Counted from the stretch's first letter, positions 24,554 to 34,456 are shown. The stretch: 54,038 bases of DNA from Candidatus Thorarchaeota archaeon (GCA_016839445.1 JAEOUG010000027.1:45075-99112), one strand, 5' to 3'. Notes: generated by a model from the letters alone, not told the origin. Numbers and translations: made by a program.

Positions 24554-26917
24554 TCACTTCTTCTTGAGAACGATCACGAGCACAACAACCACAACAACTG
24601 CGGCACCGGCGCCAACCACAAGAACAAGCGTGGCGGGAAGACCGGGCTGCGTGACAGTAACGGTGACACTCAGTGAAACCGAATGACCGTATGGGTCAGC
24701 TGCCGTTATCTCAAACGTATAGCTTCCGGGGGTGAGATCGACAATGCTGGTCAGGAGGCCAGTTGAATCGATGGCGAAGTTGATATCGTCGTCCACGGAC
24801 CACTCAACACCAGACGGGTCCTCCGAGGTGTACTGAACAGAGACCTCTCCACCAAGAACGATTGACACTTGAGCGGGACCTTGAATTGCCGATGGGGGCG
24901 TGAGGTCTTGTACAGTGACATTCGACTCGTAGCCCAAACCGTGACCGGAGATGTGCATCACAGCGAGCATCACTTCATGAAATCCGTGAGCTAGACCATC
25001 CACACTCAGTTCGACTAATCCGCCATCCCAGCTTGCAGAATATGCCAACTCACCATCAATGAAGACCACGTAGCTACCAGGGTTCTTGGCGTACGCATTC
25101 CAAGTGAGCACATTGCCTGTTTCAAGTATCTCATACGAAACTGGAGTCGCAGATGTCAGATTCAGACTGCATTCCGGATACATATCATAGGCCACGGTGC
25201 CTGTCCCGTTGGTGATTGGATATCTCTCGATGCCTTCTCCTGTGGGTGGCACATGATCGCTCCACCAGTTACCGTAGGTCGAGTTTGCGTTGTACCACTC
25301 ATTGTTCGGTTGACCCAACTCCTGCAATGCATTGATGCCATTCCAGCCGATGTCGTTCCCATAAATGGAACACCACATAGAGCTATACAAGTGAACTCCG
25401 ACAGCGTTATCGTACACGATGTTTTCGAGCACATCCGTGTAGCCGGCATAGAGGAATACTCCGGCCTCGGTGTTGTCGTGAACTACGTTGTTCTCAACAC
25501 GATTCAGGTTTGTCATCTCGATGTTTATCCCGTGCCCGATTGTATCGTAGACTTCGTTGTAGGTAACATTATTGAGAGGTCCATGACTGACGATTCCACT
25601 GCCTGAGTTGTTGTAGACCACATTCCCTGTGATTGTGCAGTTCTCGTAGCCGTAGAGACTAATCCCACCTGTTGGTGTTCCATATCCGTTTCCGTAGACC
25701 TCATTCTCCTGAATCAGAAGGCCCTCGCTGACGCCGTATGAGTAGGCGTATATTCCTCGATCAGTGTTGTTGTAGATCTGATTGTTGCGTATCTCGACAT
25801 TCTCGGCAAGCTCTACAGAGATTCCACTCGGAGTGTTGTTCCATATCTGATTGGTGGAGATTACCCATCCCTCAGAATCAGGCCCAAGGTAGATCCCACA
25901 GAGCGCATTGATCATGACAGGCCACCACCCGTTGCCGAAGATGTCGTTCTGAGTGATGGTTCCGTTAGCGGAATACAGTGCGTACACACCATGATCAGAG
26001 TTGTCGTAGATGTGATTGTCAAAGATGTATGCGAATTCGGAGTTGTAGAAGTAGATGCCGTTCCGAGCATTATGGAAGATCTCGTTCCCTACTATTGCAG
26101 CATAATCTGAGCCCTCAAGATGGATCCCACACATCGGTCCTGTGTAGTACCAGTTGTCATGAATGATGTTGTTCTCTATGGTCATGTTGGAGCACTGGAG
26201 CGCCCAGATTCCGCTGTACTCGCACTCGGTTATCTCATTACCGAGAATCGTGACGAAATAGGAGTTGTATGAGTAGACTCCCGAACCGAAATTCAGAGAC
26301 GAGATGTGAGTGCCTGTGATCAGGGTGTTGTTCGACTCTTGTAGTCCGATTCCAGTGTAGAAGCAGTCGTAGATCTCGCAATCATCGATGTTTGCTCCAT
26401 TGCAGTGATTAAGATAGATGGCTTCATTAAGAATGTCAGTCAGTGAGCAATTGGTGATGGAGAGAGAGTCTATTTGCTCGAGCTCCATCCCGAAGTGTGT
26501 TCCCTCCACTACGGTGTCGACTATCGACACCTGAGGAACATCGATGATGCCGATACCATAGGAACTCCATGGTACAACGTTGGATATGTAGCAACCCCGA
26601 ATCTCGAAGCACAGAGTGACGTGCTGAATCACCAAGCAAGTGGTGTCAGCGGTGATGTTGTAGCCCTCTATGACATACGGGGTCTCTGGAGCGCCGTTTC
26701 CTGCCCATGACTCGGCAGCTGCCATAGCATGGGCTGCTGTATCATTCAGGATCCAGATTGGACCATGAGTGTCATATGACGGGGCACTAAGCCCTGTGGG
26801 GCTTGGCCGTGTTGCAGCCGGAGCTACATCAGGAACATGCAAAGCAATTGTTCCCGAGAGAAGCAACGATATTAGAAGTAGAACCATGAACGATGTGGCC
26901 TTTGAGATGGGCTTCAC
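24554..26917 (-). CDS. NosD-like right-handed beta-helix surface protein
   Basis: About 787 residues. A signal peptide (MKPISKATSFMVLLLISLLL) is followed by a long run of roughly 22-residue parallel beta-helix coils of the NosD/CASH type. The repeated pattern is N-x-I-x-x-N/D with phrases such as GIYFYNSEFAYIFDNHIYDN. An Ig-like beta domain follows (about 600-760), then one C-terminal helix (LPATLVLVVGAGAAVVVVVVLVIVL) ending in KKK. It is anchored at the membrane and faces outward; such helices often bind carbohydrate. The GTG at 26917 was chosen because AGGAGG lies ahead and the signal peptide begins there. Upstream codons overlap the divergent gene. Confidence 0.8.
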   Translation of the reverse strand: MKPISKATSFMVLLLISLLLSGTIALHVPDVAPAATRPSPTGLSAPSYDTHGPIWILNDTAAHAMAAAESWAGNGAPETPYVIEGYNITADTTCLVIQHVTLCFEIRGCYISNVVPWSSYGIGIIDVPQVSIVDTVVEGTHFGMELEQIDSLSITNCSLTDILNEAIYLNHCNGANIDDCEIYDCFYTGIGLQESNNTLITGTHISSLNFGSGVYSYNSYFVTILGNEITECEYSGIWALQCSNMTIENNIIHDNWYYTGPMCGIHLEGSDYAAIVGNEIFHNARNGIYFYNSEFAYIFDNHIYDNSDHGVYALYSANGTITQNDIFGNGWWPVMINALCGIYLGPDSEGWVISTNQIWNNTPSGISVELAENVEIRNNQIYNNTDRGIYAYSYGVSEGLLIQENEVYGNGYGTPTGGISLYGYENCTITGNVVYNNSGSGIVSHGPLNNVTYNEVYDTIGHGINIEMTNLNRVENNVVHDNTEAGVFLYAGYTDVLENIVYDNAVGVHLYSSMWCSIYGNDIGWNGINALQELGQPNNEWYNANSTYGNWWSDHVPPTGEGIERYPITNGTGTVAYDMYPECSLNLTSATPVSYEILETGNVLTWNAYAKNPGSYVVFIDGELAYSASWDGGLVELSVDGLAHGFHEVMLAVMHISGHGLGYESNVTVQDLTPPSAIQGPAQVSIVLGGEVSVQYTSEDPSGVEWSVDDDINFAIDSTGLLTSIVDLTPGSYTFEITAADPYGHSVSLSVTVTVTQPGLPATLVLVVGAGAAVVVVVVLVIVLKKK

Positions 26918-27007
26918 TCGCAATCCTCCTAGAGAAGCGAACCGGAGTTCTGTTGAGCAATCGCCCTTATTACTAGCTCGATGCCAAGGGAGACCCGTGC
27001 AGATGTC

Positions 27008-27406
27008 ATGGAGAAACGTGCAGTGAAGAGTCTGAAGATCTACGTCGCCGGCCCGTATACTGGTTCCACAATCAGAGAGATTGAGGACAATGTTGAGAGA
27101 GCTATGGAAGCAGGGCTCAGAATCTGGAAGAAGGGACACTTCCCATACATCCCTCATCTCACGCACTGGCCGGATATGTGCGCCCAGCGCCTCAACATTG
27201 AGATGGACTGGCACGACTACATGAAGTGGCACGCGCCATGGGTCGACCATTGCGACGCGCTATTCCTGCTGGGCGAGTCAAGAGGGGCCCTTCTAGAACT
27301 CCAACGTGCAACTGAACAGGAGAAGACAATCTTCAGGTCTCTTGACGAGATTCCGGTCGTCAGCCGCCGAGAAACCTGGGCAGACGAGATCTCAGGTACT
27401 CAATAG
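27008..27406 (+). CDS. nucleoside 2-deoxyribosyltransferase-like (DUF4406/DUF1937-type) protein
   Basis: About 132 residues. The N-terminal LKIYVAGPYTGSTIREIEDNVERA matches the opening of the nucleoside deoxyribosyltransferase-like fold. HWPDMC and the helix WHAPWVDHCDALFLLGESRGALLELQRA (about 75-102) supply the acidic residues usually found in this superfamily. It may hydrolyse or transfer nucleoside or nucleotide sugars. The substrate is unknown. Starts at 26981, 27008 and 27020 (GTG) are all possible. A TTATTA element near 26966 favours 27008 or later. It is monocistronic. Confidence 0.65.
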   Translation: MEKRAVKSLKIYVAGPYTGSTIREIEDNVERAMEAGLRIWKKGHFPYIPHLTHWPDMCAQRLNIEMDWHDYMKWHAPWVDHCDALFLLGESRGALLELQRATEQEKTIFRSLDEIPVVSRRETWADEISGTQ

Positions 27407-27467
27407 GCCATGCAACCAGCTGGAGATAGCAACCATCGAGGACAACCAGAGCTGACCATAGTCTTTC

Positions 27468-27473
27468 TTATAG
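27468..27473 (+). promoter_or_regulatory. TATA box, leaderless GNAT gene
   Basis: TTATAG lies 28 bases ahead of the ATG at 27496, so the message probably starts at the codon. No ribosome site is visible. Confidence 0.4.
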
Positions 27474-27495
27474 AAGCGAGAACTACAGGACCGGG

Positions 27496-28302
27496 ATGTG
27501 GACTGCCATGCCGCACATAAGACCCATGAAAACTGACGACTGGGAAGGATTCCAGAAACTGGACCTAGAAGTCTTTCCGAGAGACCCGGTGAAAGAAGAT
27601 TGGTTCGTGACGCGCATACAAGAACCAGGATGCTTCGCCTTGGTGCAGGATGGAGAGGTAATCGGACAGCTCTTTGTGACTCGTTTCGGTGTGGACAAAG
27701 CGCATCTTGGACGGATTGGAGTTGCTAAGGCGCACCAGGGGAAAGGATACGGGTCCATGCTGCTAGAATATGCAGTCCAATGGTTCCAGAAAGACGGTGG
27801 AATAAGAGCAGCACACCTCTACACTGAGGACTACAACGAAGTTGCTCAGAGTCTCTACAAGAAGTATGGATTCAAGAGGATAGGAACAACCTGGCACTAC
27901 TTCGTGCCATATGACTCGGTTGAGCCCAAGAACATGTACACTTGTCATGAGATTGATGAAGAAGAGATCGATTCAGTTGCGGAAATCTTCCCATCCATCC
28001 CTGCAGAAGTGATCAGGAGATACGTGTCACGTGAGGAGGACGTGTTCATTGTGCTAGAGGATAAGGAAGGCAACATTCAGGGTGCTTGTAGATTCACACC
28101 CTCCTTTCCAGGGTGTATGCCCTTTGAGATCACGAAGCTGGAGTGCTTCGACGACTTCATGGTGGGCCTTATGGAATTCAAGCTTCAGGAACATGACTAC
28201 TGTAGAGTGACCTTCACAGACAATCAGGAACTTGCAGACCTCTGCCAGAAGAGGGACTATCGACTGCACCATCGGCTGCACAAGATGGAACTCATCCTGT
28301 AG
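27496..28302 (+). CDS. GNAT-family N-acetyltransferase, two-domain
   Basis: 268 residues. Residues about 6-145 are a GNAT domain with the acetyl-CoA loop RIGVAKAHQGKGYGSMLLEY (about 74-93) and the NEVAQSLYKKYGFKRIG motif (about 117-133). Residues 150-268 resemble a second, degenerate GNAT half lacking the acetyl-CoA loop. Substrate unknown. It lies between the deoxyribosyltransferase-like gene and a DUF362 gene, both on the same strand but each with its own TATA-like box. Confidence 0.8.
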   Translation: MWTAMPHIRPMKTDDWEGFQKLDLEVFPRDPVKEDWFVTRIQEPGCFALVQDGEVIGQLFVTRFGVDKAHLGRIGVAKAHQGKGYGSMLLEYAVQWFQKDGGIRAAHLYTEDYNEVAQSLYKKYGFKRIGTTWHYFVPYDSVEPKNMYTCHEIDEEEIDSVAEIFPSIPAEVIRRYVSREEDVFIVLEDKEGNIQGACRFTPSFPGCMPFEITKLECFDDFMVGLMEFKLQEHDYCRVTFTDNQELADLCQKRDYRLHHRLHKMELIL

Positions 28303-28332
28303 AAGAGAAGTCAGCCGCCATTTCAGAAGCAT

Positions 28333-28338
28333 CATATA
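28333..28338 (+). promoter_or_regulatory. TATA box for the short DUF362 gene
   Basis: CATATA lies 48 bases ahead of the TTG at 28386. The expected start near 28360 leaves a leader with AAAGGTGA ahead of the TTG. Confidence 0.4.
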
Positions 28339-28385
28339 CCAATTCGGGCATAGAGATGGAACTCGATGTCCAAAGGTGAGTCATC

Positions 28386-29270
28386 TTGACCAAGGTTGCC
28401 GTCATCTCAACTTCAGACAGAATCTACGGAGTAGACAAGTCCTTCGAACTCCTAGGAATCAACCCAGTCAGGGGCAAGAAGGTCGTCCTGAAACCAAACT
28501 TCAACACGGCTGACCCACCGCCAGCATCAACGCATATGGATACACTCAGACAGATCCTCGTCAGAATCCAAGAGATGGGTGCAGTGTCTGTCACAGTGGC
28601 AGAACGATGCGGTCCAGCAGATACTGAAGAAGCATTCAAGCGCAAGGGTCTCTACGAGTTAGCAGAGGAGTTCAAGTTCGGCATAGTGAACCTGTCCACA
28701 GCTCCTGAAGAGGAGTGGGTCATGAAGAACCCCGAGGGCAGCCATTGGGAGAATGGATTTCTCTTTGCGAAGGTGTACGATGATGCTGAGTGTGTCATTG
28801 AGACCTGCTGTCTGAAAACACACCAGTACGGGGGGCACTTCACACTCTCGATGAAGAACGCCACAGCCCTCGTTCCAAGAAACGGATACCGGTACATGAG
28901 AGAACTCCATAGCTCGCCTCACCAGAGGAAGATGATTGCAGAGATCAATGCAGCCTACAAGTGGGACCTGGTCATCATGGATGGCGTACTTGCTTTCGTG
29001 GATGGTGGTCCGATGAGCGGCACCCTGAGAGAGGCAAATGTATTTGTCGCAGGAACTGACAAGGTCGCCATCGACGCCGTTGGGGTGGCACTTCTGCGGA
29101 TGCTTGGCACAACGCCTGAAGTTTCGAACGGGCCCATCTTCGAGCAGGAACAGATAGCACGAGCTGTGGAACTTGGCATAGGCATTTCTTCCTCTGACGA
29201 GATCGAATTCGTCACTGACTCATCCGAAAGCGATGAGCTTGTTGAAAGGATACGAGCACAGTTCAGCTAG
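28386..29270 (+). CDS. DUF362 protein, short form
   Basis: 294 residues, the core DUF362 domain only. Family features are KKVVLKPNFNTADPPPASTH (about 30-50), CCLKTHQYGGHFTLSMKN near 140-157 and DGVLAFVDGGPMSGT near 200-214. No ferredoxin cluster is present. The function of the family is not settled. TTG start at 28386 with AGGTGA ahead. The 3' end overlaps that of the convergent ferric-reductase-like gene by eight bases. Its longer relative is at 13763-14983. Confidence 0.75.
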   Translation: MTKVAVISTSDRIYGVDKSFELLGINPVRGKKVVLKPNFNTADPPPASTHMDTLRQILVRIQEMGAVSVTVAERCGPADTEEAFKRKGLYELAEEFKFGIVNLSTAPEEEWVMKNPEGSHWENGFLFAKVYDDAECVIETCCLKTHQYGGHFTLSMKNATALVPRNGYRYMRELHSSPHQRKMIAEINAAYKWDLVIMDGVLAFVDGGPMSGTLREANVFVAGTDKVAIDAVGVALLRMLGTTPEVSNGPIFEQEQIARAVELGIGISSSDEIEFVTDSSESDELVERIRAQFS

Positions 29271-29904
29271 CCTGCGACTTGCTCGTCTGTCTTTGACGAC
29301 TGGAAACCCGCTTCAATATGCCAATGGCGTAGGAGACAAGTAGCATCACCCCGAATAGCCCAGCTATGATGGGATTAGCGAAGTTAGCTCCAATTAGCAG
29401 ACCATGGACGAAGGCGAAGGTAAGCACCACATACATCAGTCCGTGAATGAAACGCCAGTACTTCTTCACCCTGTTTCTCAGGAGTCCGGCTAGTAAAGCA
29501 GCATAGGCCAAGTACAGTGCGGGCCTTCCAGCAAGACTCCAGAATGCGTACCATGATGAGAAGTCAGGAACCATCACAAGCAGGCTACCTGAATAGATTG
29601 CGAAGGTGACGGGGTGTACTGTGATGAGTATGACACCTAGAATAGCGAACCAGTGATGAACTCTGAGGAACGGCCTTCCGAAGATCTGACGGACCTCGCG
29701 CATATAGTTGGAGAGCACTGTTGATACGAAGATTGAAACATATCCGAGCAGGGCTCCAAGTCGAATGATGTTGACGTAGATATCGGGTTCTCCTAGAAGA
29801 GCAACGGATACAATAGGCACAATGTAGAGAAGTGCAATACTGACTAGCACGAGCGGTCTTCTGTGATCCTTGATGGACTGCATAGACATCTGGAAGGAAG
29901 TCAT
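29263..29904 (-). CDS. ferric-reductase-like heme-b membrane protein
   Basis: About 213 residues with six hydrophobic segments. The histidines expected to hold heme b pairs are in RVHHWFAILGVILITVHPV (helix 3) and WRFIHGLMYVVLTFAFVHG (helix 5), the pattern of the ferric reductase/NOX/MsrQ membrane domain. No FAD or NAD domain is attached. It would pass electrons across the membrane, with a separate partner. Start candidates are ATGs at 29904, 29889 and 29883. None has a clear ribosome site. It is divergent from the NosD-like gene at 30042. Confidence 0.7.
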   Translation of the reverse strand: MTSFQMSMQSIKDHRRPLVLVSIALLYIVPIVSVALLGEPDIYVNIIRLGALLGYVSIFVSTVLSNYMREVRQIFGRPFLRVHHWFAILGVILITVHPVTFAIYSGSLLVMVPDFSSWYAFWSLAGRPALYLAYAALLAGLLRNRVKKYWRFIHGLMYVVLTFAFVHGLLIGANFANPIIAGLFGVMLLVSYAIGILKRVSSRQRQTSKSQAS

Positions 29905-30041
29905 CTGGTTTAAGTGTTGAGAAAGGCCGGGGGCCGAGAAGCTTCGCTGCCTGCACCATAGCCCGCTCGGAGGCATAGTGGAATATCCTCGCAAGACTTA
30001 TGAAATCGGAGGATTCCTGGGAAGCCAGGGGTATAGTTGTA

Positions 30042-31364
30042 GTGAAGCTAATCAGAGTCCTGTTGCTCCTCCTCGTGCTCAGTGCATTTCCAGTTCCGGT
30101 TTCGGCGGTCGCGGAGCCAGACTCACTTGAAGTGGCCCAATTAGCGTTTGAGTCGAGCGGACTGAATGAGAGCCTGCCAATAGACATCAGAACGAACGCT
30201 GACTTCGAGTCCAAGTACTCCTTCGAGGGCAACGGGACACCGGAGAATCCCTACCTGATTGAGAATCTGTACATCAATCTCAACTCATCTGAAATACCGG
30301 ATGACTTCTGGCTAGACAACTACTCTGCAATCACCATCTTCTGCACTAGTGCACACTTCATAATCCGCAACTGCCTCTTTATGGGTGAGGCCAGGTGGGA
30401 CAACGAGACCTATGTCGAACCGTTTCTGGACCTCCGCGGCTACGGTATCCATCTGCAGGCCCTCTCCAATGCGACGGTCTACAATAACACGTTCGTCTTT
30501 ACGACTGTTGGAGTGTACGGATACTACATTCACGAATGCAACATCACTGGCAACAACTTCCTCGGCAATCCGCTGGCCCCCCATCCGATGGAATATGGTG
30601 TTGGTGGCATTGAGATTGAAGAGAACAGCGCGCACAACACGATATCATTCAATACAATGCAGAACTGCTGGAGCGGAGTTCTTCTGGAAGACACCCATGA
30701 CAATTCGGTTCTCAACAACACAATAACCCAGTCAGACTGTGCCATTCACCTGTGGAGAGGAGCCTTCGACAATCTCGTATCGTTGAACAACTGCAGCTAC
30801 AACTACTTCTACGGGATGGGCGTAGGGGCTGCCTGGAGCAATATGATCTCCAACAACACTGTCTGTTGGAACGTCAGAGCGGGAATCTTAGTGCAAGAGC
30901 AAGCTTCTGGGAACGTCATTGCGTTCAACCTAGTGGCAGGAAACGGGGTCCTCGAAGATGCATGGTTGCCTTCTGATGATGGTATCGACTACCTAGGTCA
31001 TGGGATTTACCTTGAGGAAGGGAGCGATAATACCTTGATTCAGAACGATGTGATTGGCAACAAGATCAATGCACAGAACGATGTTTCTGAGAACCTCTAC
31101 GACGCCAACTACTGGTCAGACTACGAAGGCGTCGACTCTGATGGAAACGGGTACGGAGACACTCCCTACGAGATACGAGGAGTCTCTTCGGCGTACGATG
31201 AGAATCCACGAATGGAGTCAGTCTTTGGATTGGACCATCTGTTCATTGAGAGTCCGGCAGACGGCGGCTTGAGCCCGGTGCAAGCTGGCATTGCAGTGAC
31301 TTCGATAGCGGCAGTTTCATGCATCTCTATCATCTATATCTTCAGTAGGAGAAAACCTGTCTAG
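30042..31364 (+). CDS. NosD-like right-handed beta-helix surface protein, shorter form
   Basis: About 440 residues. The signal peptide MKLIRVLLLLLVLSAFPVPVSA starts at the GTG at 30042, preceded by AGGGGT. Upstream ATG 30000 would place acidic residues ahead of the signal. The body has beta-helix coils (NATVYNNTFVFTTVGVYGYY, NMISNNTVCWNVRAGILVQE) and the NYWSDYEGVDSDGNGYGD motif common in NosD/archaeal surface CASH proteins. One C-terminal membrane helix (AGIAVTSIAAVSCISIIYIF) is followed by SRRKPV. It is outward-facing, and a carbohydrate or polymer ligand is likely. It is related to the larger protein at 24554-26917. Confidence 0.8.
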   Translation: MKLIRVLLLLLVLSAFPVPVSAVAEPDSLEVAQLAFESSGLNESLPIDIRTNADFESKYSFEGNGTPENPYLIENLYINLNSSEIPDDFWLDNYSAITIFCTSAHFIIRNCLFMGEARWDNETYVEPFLDLRGYGIHLQALSNATVYNNTFVFTTVGVYGYYIHECNITGNNFLGNPLAPHPMEYGVGGIEIEENSAHNTISFNTMQNCWSGVLLEDTHDNSVLNNTITQSDCAIHLWRGAFDNLVSLNNCSYNYFYGMGVGAAWSNMISNNTVCWNVRAGILVQEQASGNVIAFNLVAGNGVLEDAWLPSDDGIDYLGHGIYLEEGSDNTLIQNDVIGNKINAQNDVSENLYDANYWSDYEGVDSDGNGYGDTPYEIRGVSSAYDENPRMESVFGLDHLFIESPADGGLSPVQAGIAVTSIAAVSCISIIYIFSRRKPV

Positions 31365-34300
31365 TAGATGAGTAGGAACCTTGCCTCGTTCTCAGCATCG
31401 ACAGGACTAGGAGTCATTCCTAGGTCAGAGAACCTCTCAAAGAGGCGGAGGGACTCCTTGAGATGTGTTTCTGCCCCTTCTTCGTCACCCCTTAGTCTGA
31501 GCAAGGAGGAGTAGACTCGGAGCGTGTGCTCTCGGTAGTAAAGGTAAGACTCAGGTGCAATATCGATAAGCCGTGACTCAAGGTCCAGTGCCTCCCTCAG
31601 TAGTGGCTCCGCTTCATCGAAGCCACCCTTCTGCTTCTGGGCCACGGCAAGATTGGTGAGAATCTCCGCAACCCAGCCGGGATGAAGCTCCGGTGCCCGC
31701 ACCATGTAGTCACGGAGCACTCTGACAGCCTCTGTCAATCGTTCGATGGCTTCCCCGAGCCTTCCTGTCTGCAGAAGAAGAACACCACAATTGTTGAGGC
31801 TTGATGCCAAGTAGAGCTGAGTGTCCGCCATATCGATTCTCGTTTCTTGAAGGACCTCGATTGCTTCTATGAGTGATTCCTCTCCACGAGAGACCTCACC
31901 AGCACTGGAGTATATGATGCCCGCGACATTCAGAGAAAGCCCGAATCCCAACCCCCAGTCAAGGTGCCTCATCAGATCACGCCTTATGGAAACGGCCTTT
32001 GCGACAAGGTCCAGGGCCTCCTGGGTCCTGCCCTGTTCCAGGCATGCGTAGGCCAAACCACTAAGCGCATACCCAATCTGGCCTGCCCAATGCCCGGGCA
32101 CTTCCTTTGGCATGAGTTCTAGGGCCGCAAGTGAGTCTCGAAAACGCTCCTGATCTTCCAGCAGATCTCGGGCATACGAGTAGTAGTAACCCAGCTGGTC
32201 CCTTATTGTGACCAGCGATTCTCGGAAGTACGTCTCGGCCATCTGAGGTTGCCGCAGAGTGCGCAAATAGAAGAAGGCAACATTCTGAAGTGTGATCGCC
32301 TGACTTGGCCTATACGTCTGAGGCTGCAGTTCGACAGCGGCTCGTCGGAGTTTCAGAGCCTGCTCAAACAGGTTTCTCGTTTCTAACTCATGTCCACGAA
32401 ACTCCTGGAGAGCCCCGACATTATTCAAGAGTCTTGCATAGGCACTGATCTCCCTTGGCGCATCGGGGGCCATCTCCAGCAGCTGTCGCTGAATCTCCAG
32501 GCTCCTCTGGTTTGGCTCATCGGCCTCTGACCACCTAAACAGATTTGTACGGACTAATGCGAGAACGCTGAAGGAAATGCTCTTGGCACGCAAGAGGCTC
32601 TTGCTGCCTGGATCATCGATGCCAGAGAGTATGTTCAGTGATTCCAACGCGTGCTTCTCCGCTTCATCAGGCCATCTATTGAGCATGGACTGGGCCCGCA
32701 CTATAAGCGACCAAGCCAACCCCAGACCATACTTGTCAGGCTCCTCGTCCGCAAGCTCCCTGCGGATAGCGATTGCCTCCTTGAAAGACTTCTGAGCACC
32801 TTCCTGGTCAGGCACCTCCAAAAGCATCCGACCGTACTGAGAAAGGCAGTCCGCAAGAAAATCGCGTTGCGCTGTTGTCATTTCTGTTCCCAGTCCCCGG
32901 AGATGTTCGATTGCAGATTGCAGCTCGACCTCTGCCTCGGCGTATCGACTGGACAGAAAGAGTGCCTTGCCTCTCAGCCCCTGAATAACGCACCTACCCA
33001 TGCCATCACTCAGGACAGTGCTAGCCAAGAGATGATGGGCATCGTCGGCGAGATGACTCTCGATCAGCTCATCAACAGCCTCACGGAGCCTGGCAATGGC
33101 AATCTCACCTGACGCCAGTGAATAGGCTGAGAAAGCCATCCCAAGGAGTGACAAGTCAGACCTCTCCTTTGATGCCGTCTCCAGACTGTCGGCCACATCC
33201 TCGACAGCATCCTTCAGTCTTGGCCCCAGCTCGCTCAGTACCAGCTCCTTGGCTAGCTCGTGCAGCACATAGGTGCCATCACTCTGTTCTCTGACGAAGC
33301 TGAGTCTTCTGAGTCGATCCCATTGGTCGGAGGTCAAGGAGGGCGACACGATGGTCATCACGCTTTTCGTGAAGTGCGGAAGGAGACCTGCATGGTTCAC
33401 CGGCTCATGAAGACCCTCCACATGATCGAACAACCTCCTCCAGGTCCTCAGCCGCACCTCCCCAAGGGTGTCCGCCTGCAGGCAGTCCACATCCTCAAGT
33501 GAAACACGTTCGGTCTCCAACATGTCGCATATAGCGTCGATCACGAAGGGATTCCCTCCGCTCACGCTTACTATCCTTCTCTGAAGATCTCCGTCATTGA
33601 CACTCCTTTCATGAAGCAGTTCAACACTGCTCTTCTCGTCCAGCTCCGTCAATTCATGCTGCTCGAGACTGACGTCATCGCGCAGGGCAGTAGAGATGGC
33701 TAGGCGTGTGGCAAGTACTCCTACGCTGTTCCTCACTTGTGAGAGAAACACGCACCATAGTTCTGCTTCAGAGATCTTCTTCCCTCCGTACTTCCAGTCC
33801 TTGCTCGCGTCATCCACATGCTCGAAGTGGTCCAGCAGGAAGAGAAGTGCTCTATCAGATTCCGACCGGGAGTTCAAATCCTCGGCCAATGCGTCCATGA
33901 AGAGAAACTGGGCGTGCCTTGGGGCTTTCCACAGAATCTCGAGCAGGCTCTCAATGTGGTTCTTCCCAAGACGGTCTTGCAGCCAAGCTGCCAATTCGCC
34001 ATATCTGCTCTTGAGCTTTGGAGCAACCTTCGCACTGATTGCGCCTATTGCCCCTCCAATGCTTGCTAGGGAGCCGATGAACGGAATGGCAACCAGGACT
34101 TCCTTTGCCCATTCGCGGCCCTCTTCCTTCACAGGCTCCAGACCCTCGACAAACCTCAGTCGGATCTGCCAGAGAACGTCGAATCGCGGCAGTCTTAATC
34201 CAAGCAGAACTGCTCCTTTTGCTAGCACGTTTAGTCTGGAGTAGAAATCAGCATGTTGCCTGCAGTCCAAGCGGATGGTAGTCTCTATCGTTCTGTTCCA

Positions 34301-34456
34301 GTAATCAAGCAGTGCGCTCTTCCCAATACCTCCAATCCCGGAGAGCTGCAGAACCACAGCCTTCTCCTTGCAGCGCAGAAGAGCATCTGACATCCAATCG
34401 AGATACTCCTCTCTGTCCACGAACACCTGCTCAGATGGCTCGAAGCGCTTGTACAA
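31361..34456 (-). CDS. STAND-family NTPase with C-terminal TPR array
   Basis: 1031 residues. The P-loop GIGGIGKS is at 40-47, preceded by FVDREEYLDWMSDAL (the FxGRxxEL-like entry of STAND proteins). Walker B is ALLFLLDHFEHV (about 215-226) and the switch segment SGGNPFVIDAI lies near 303-313. The middle (about 340-430) reads as a winged-helix hub. From about 440 on the protein is a long TPR superhelix with many A-E-x-x-x-x-E-A-L-x-L-R units, such as FDEAEPLLREALDLE. STAND proteins are signal-driven oligomerising ATPases with roles in regulation and in defence. No effector domain is visible at either end. TTG start with GAGGGG ahead. Confidence 0.8.
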   Translation of the reverse strand: MYKRFEPSEQVFVDREEYLDWMSDALLRCKEKAVVLQLSGIGGIGKSALLDYWNRTIETTIRLDCRQHADFYSRLNVLAKGAVLLGLRLPRFDVLWQIRLRFVEGLEPVKEEGREWAKEVLVAIPFIGSLASIGGAIGAISAKVAPKLKSRYGELAAWLQDRLGKNHIESLLEILWKAPRHAQFLFMDALAEDLNSRSESDRALLFLLDHFEHVDDASKDWKYGGKKISEAELWCVFLSQVRNSVGVLATRLAISTALRDDVSLEQHELTELDEKSSVELLHERSVNDGDLQRRIVSVSGGNPFVIDAICDMLETERVSLEDVDCLQADTLGEVRLRTWRRLFDHVEGLHEPVNHAGLLPHFTKSVMTIVSPSLTSDQWDRLRRLSFVREQSDGTYVLHELAKELVLSELGPRLKDAVEDVADSLETASKERSDLSLLGMAFSAYSLASGEIAIARLREAVDELIESHLADDAHHLLASTVLSDGMGRCVIQGLRGKALFLSSRYAEAEVELQSAIEHLRGLGTEMTTAQRDFLADCLSQYGRMLLEVPDQEGAQKSFKEAIAIRRELADEEPDKYGLGLAWSLIVRAQSMLNRWPDEAEKHALESLNILSGIDDPGSKSLLRAKSISFSVLALVRTNLFRWSEADEPNQRSLEIQRQLLEMAPDAPREISAYARLLNNVGALQEFRGHELETRNLFEQALKLRRAAVELQPQTYRPSQAITLQNVAFFYLRTLRQPQMAETYFRESLVTIRDQLGYYYSYARDLLEDQERFRDSLAALELMPKEVPGHWAGQIGYALSGLAYACLEQGRTQEALDLVAKAVSIRRDLMRHLDWGLGFGLSLNVAGIIYSSAGEVSRGEESLIEAIEVLQETRIDMADTQLYLASSLNNCGVLLLQTGRLGEAIERLTEAVRVLRDYMVRAPELHPGWVAEILTNLAVAQKQKGGFDEAEPLLREALDLESRLIDIAPESYLYYREHTLRVYSSLLRLRGDEEGAETHLKESLRLFERFSDLGMTPSPVDAENEARFLLIY

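Noticed and set aside
33860..33885. T-arm-like GAGTTCAAATCCTC, a possible tRNA
   Set aside because: It lies inside the STAND coding region and no acceptor, D or anticodon arms can be folded around it. No tRNA or rRNA gene was seen anywhere in the window.
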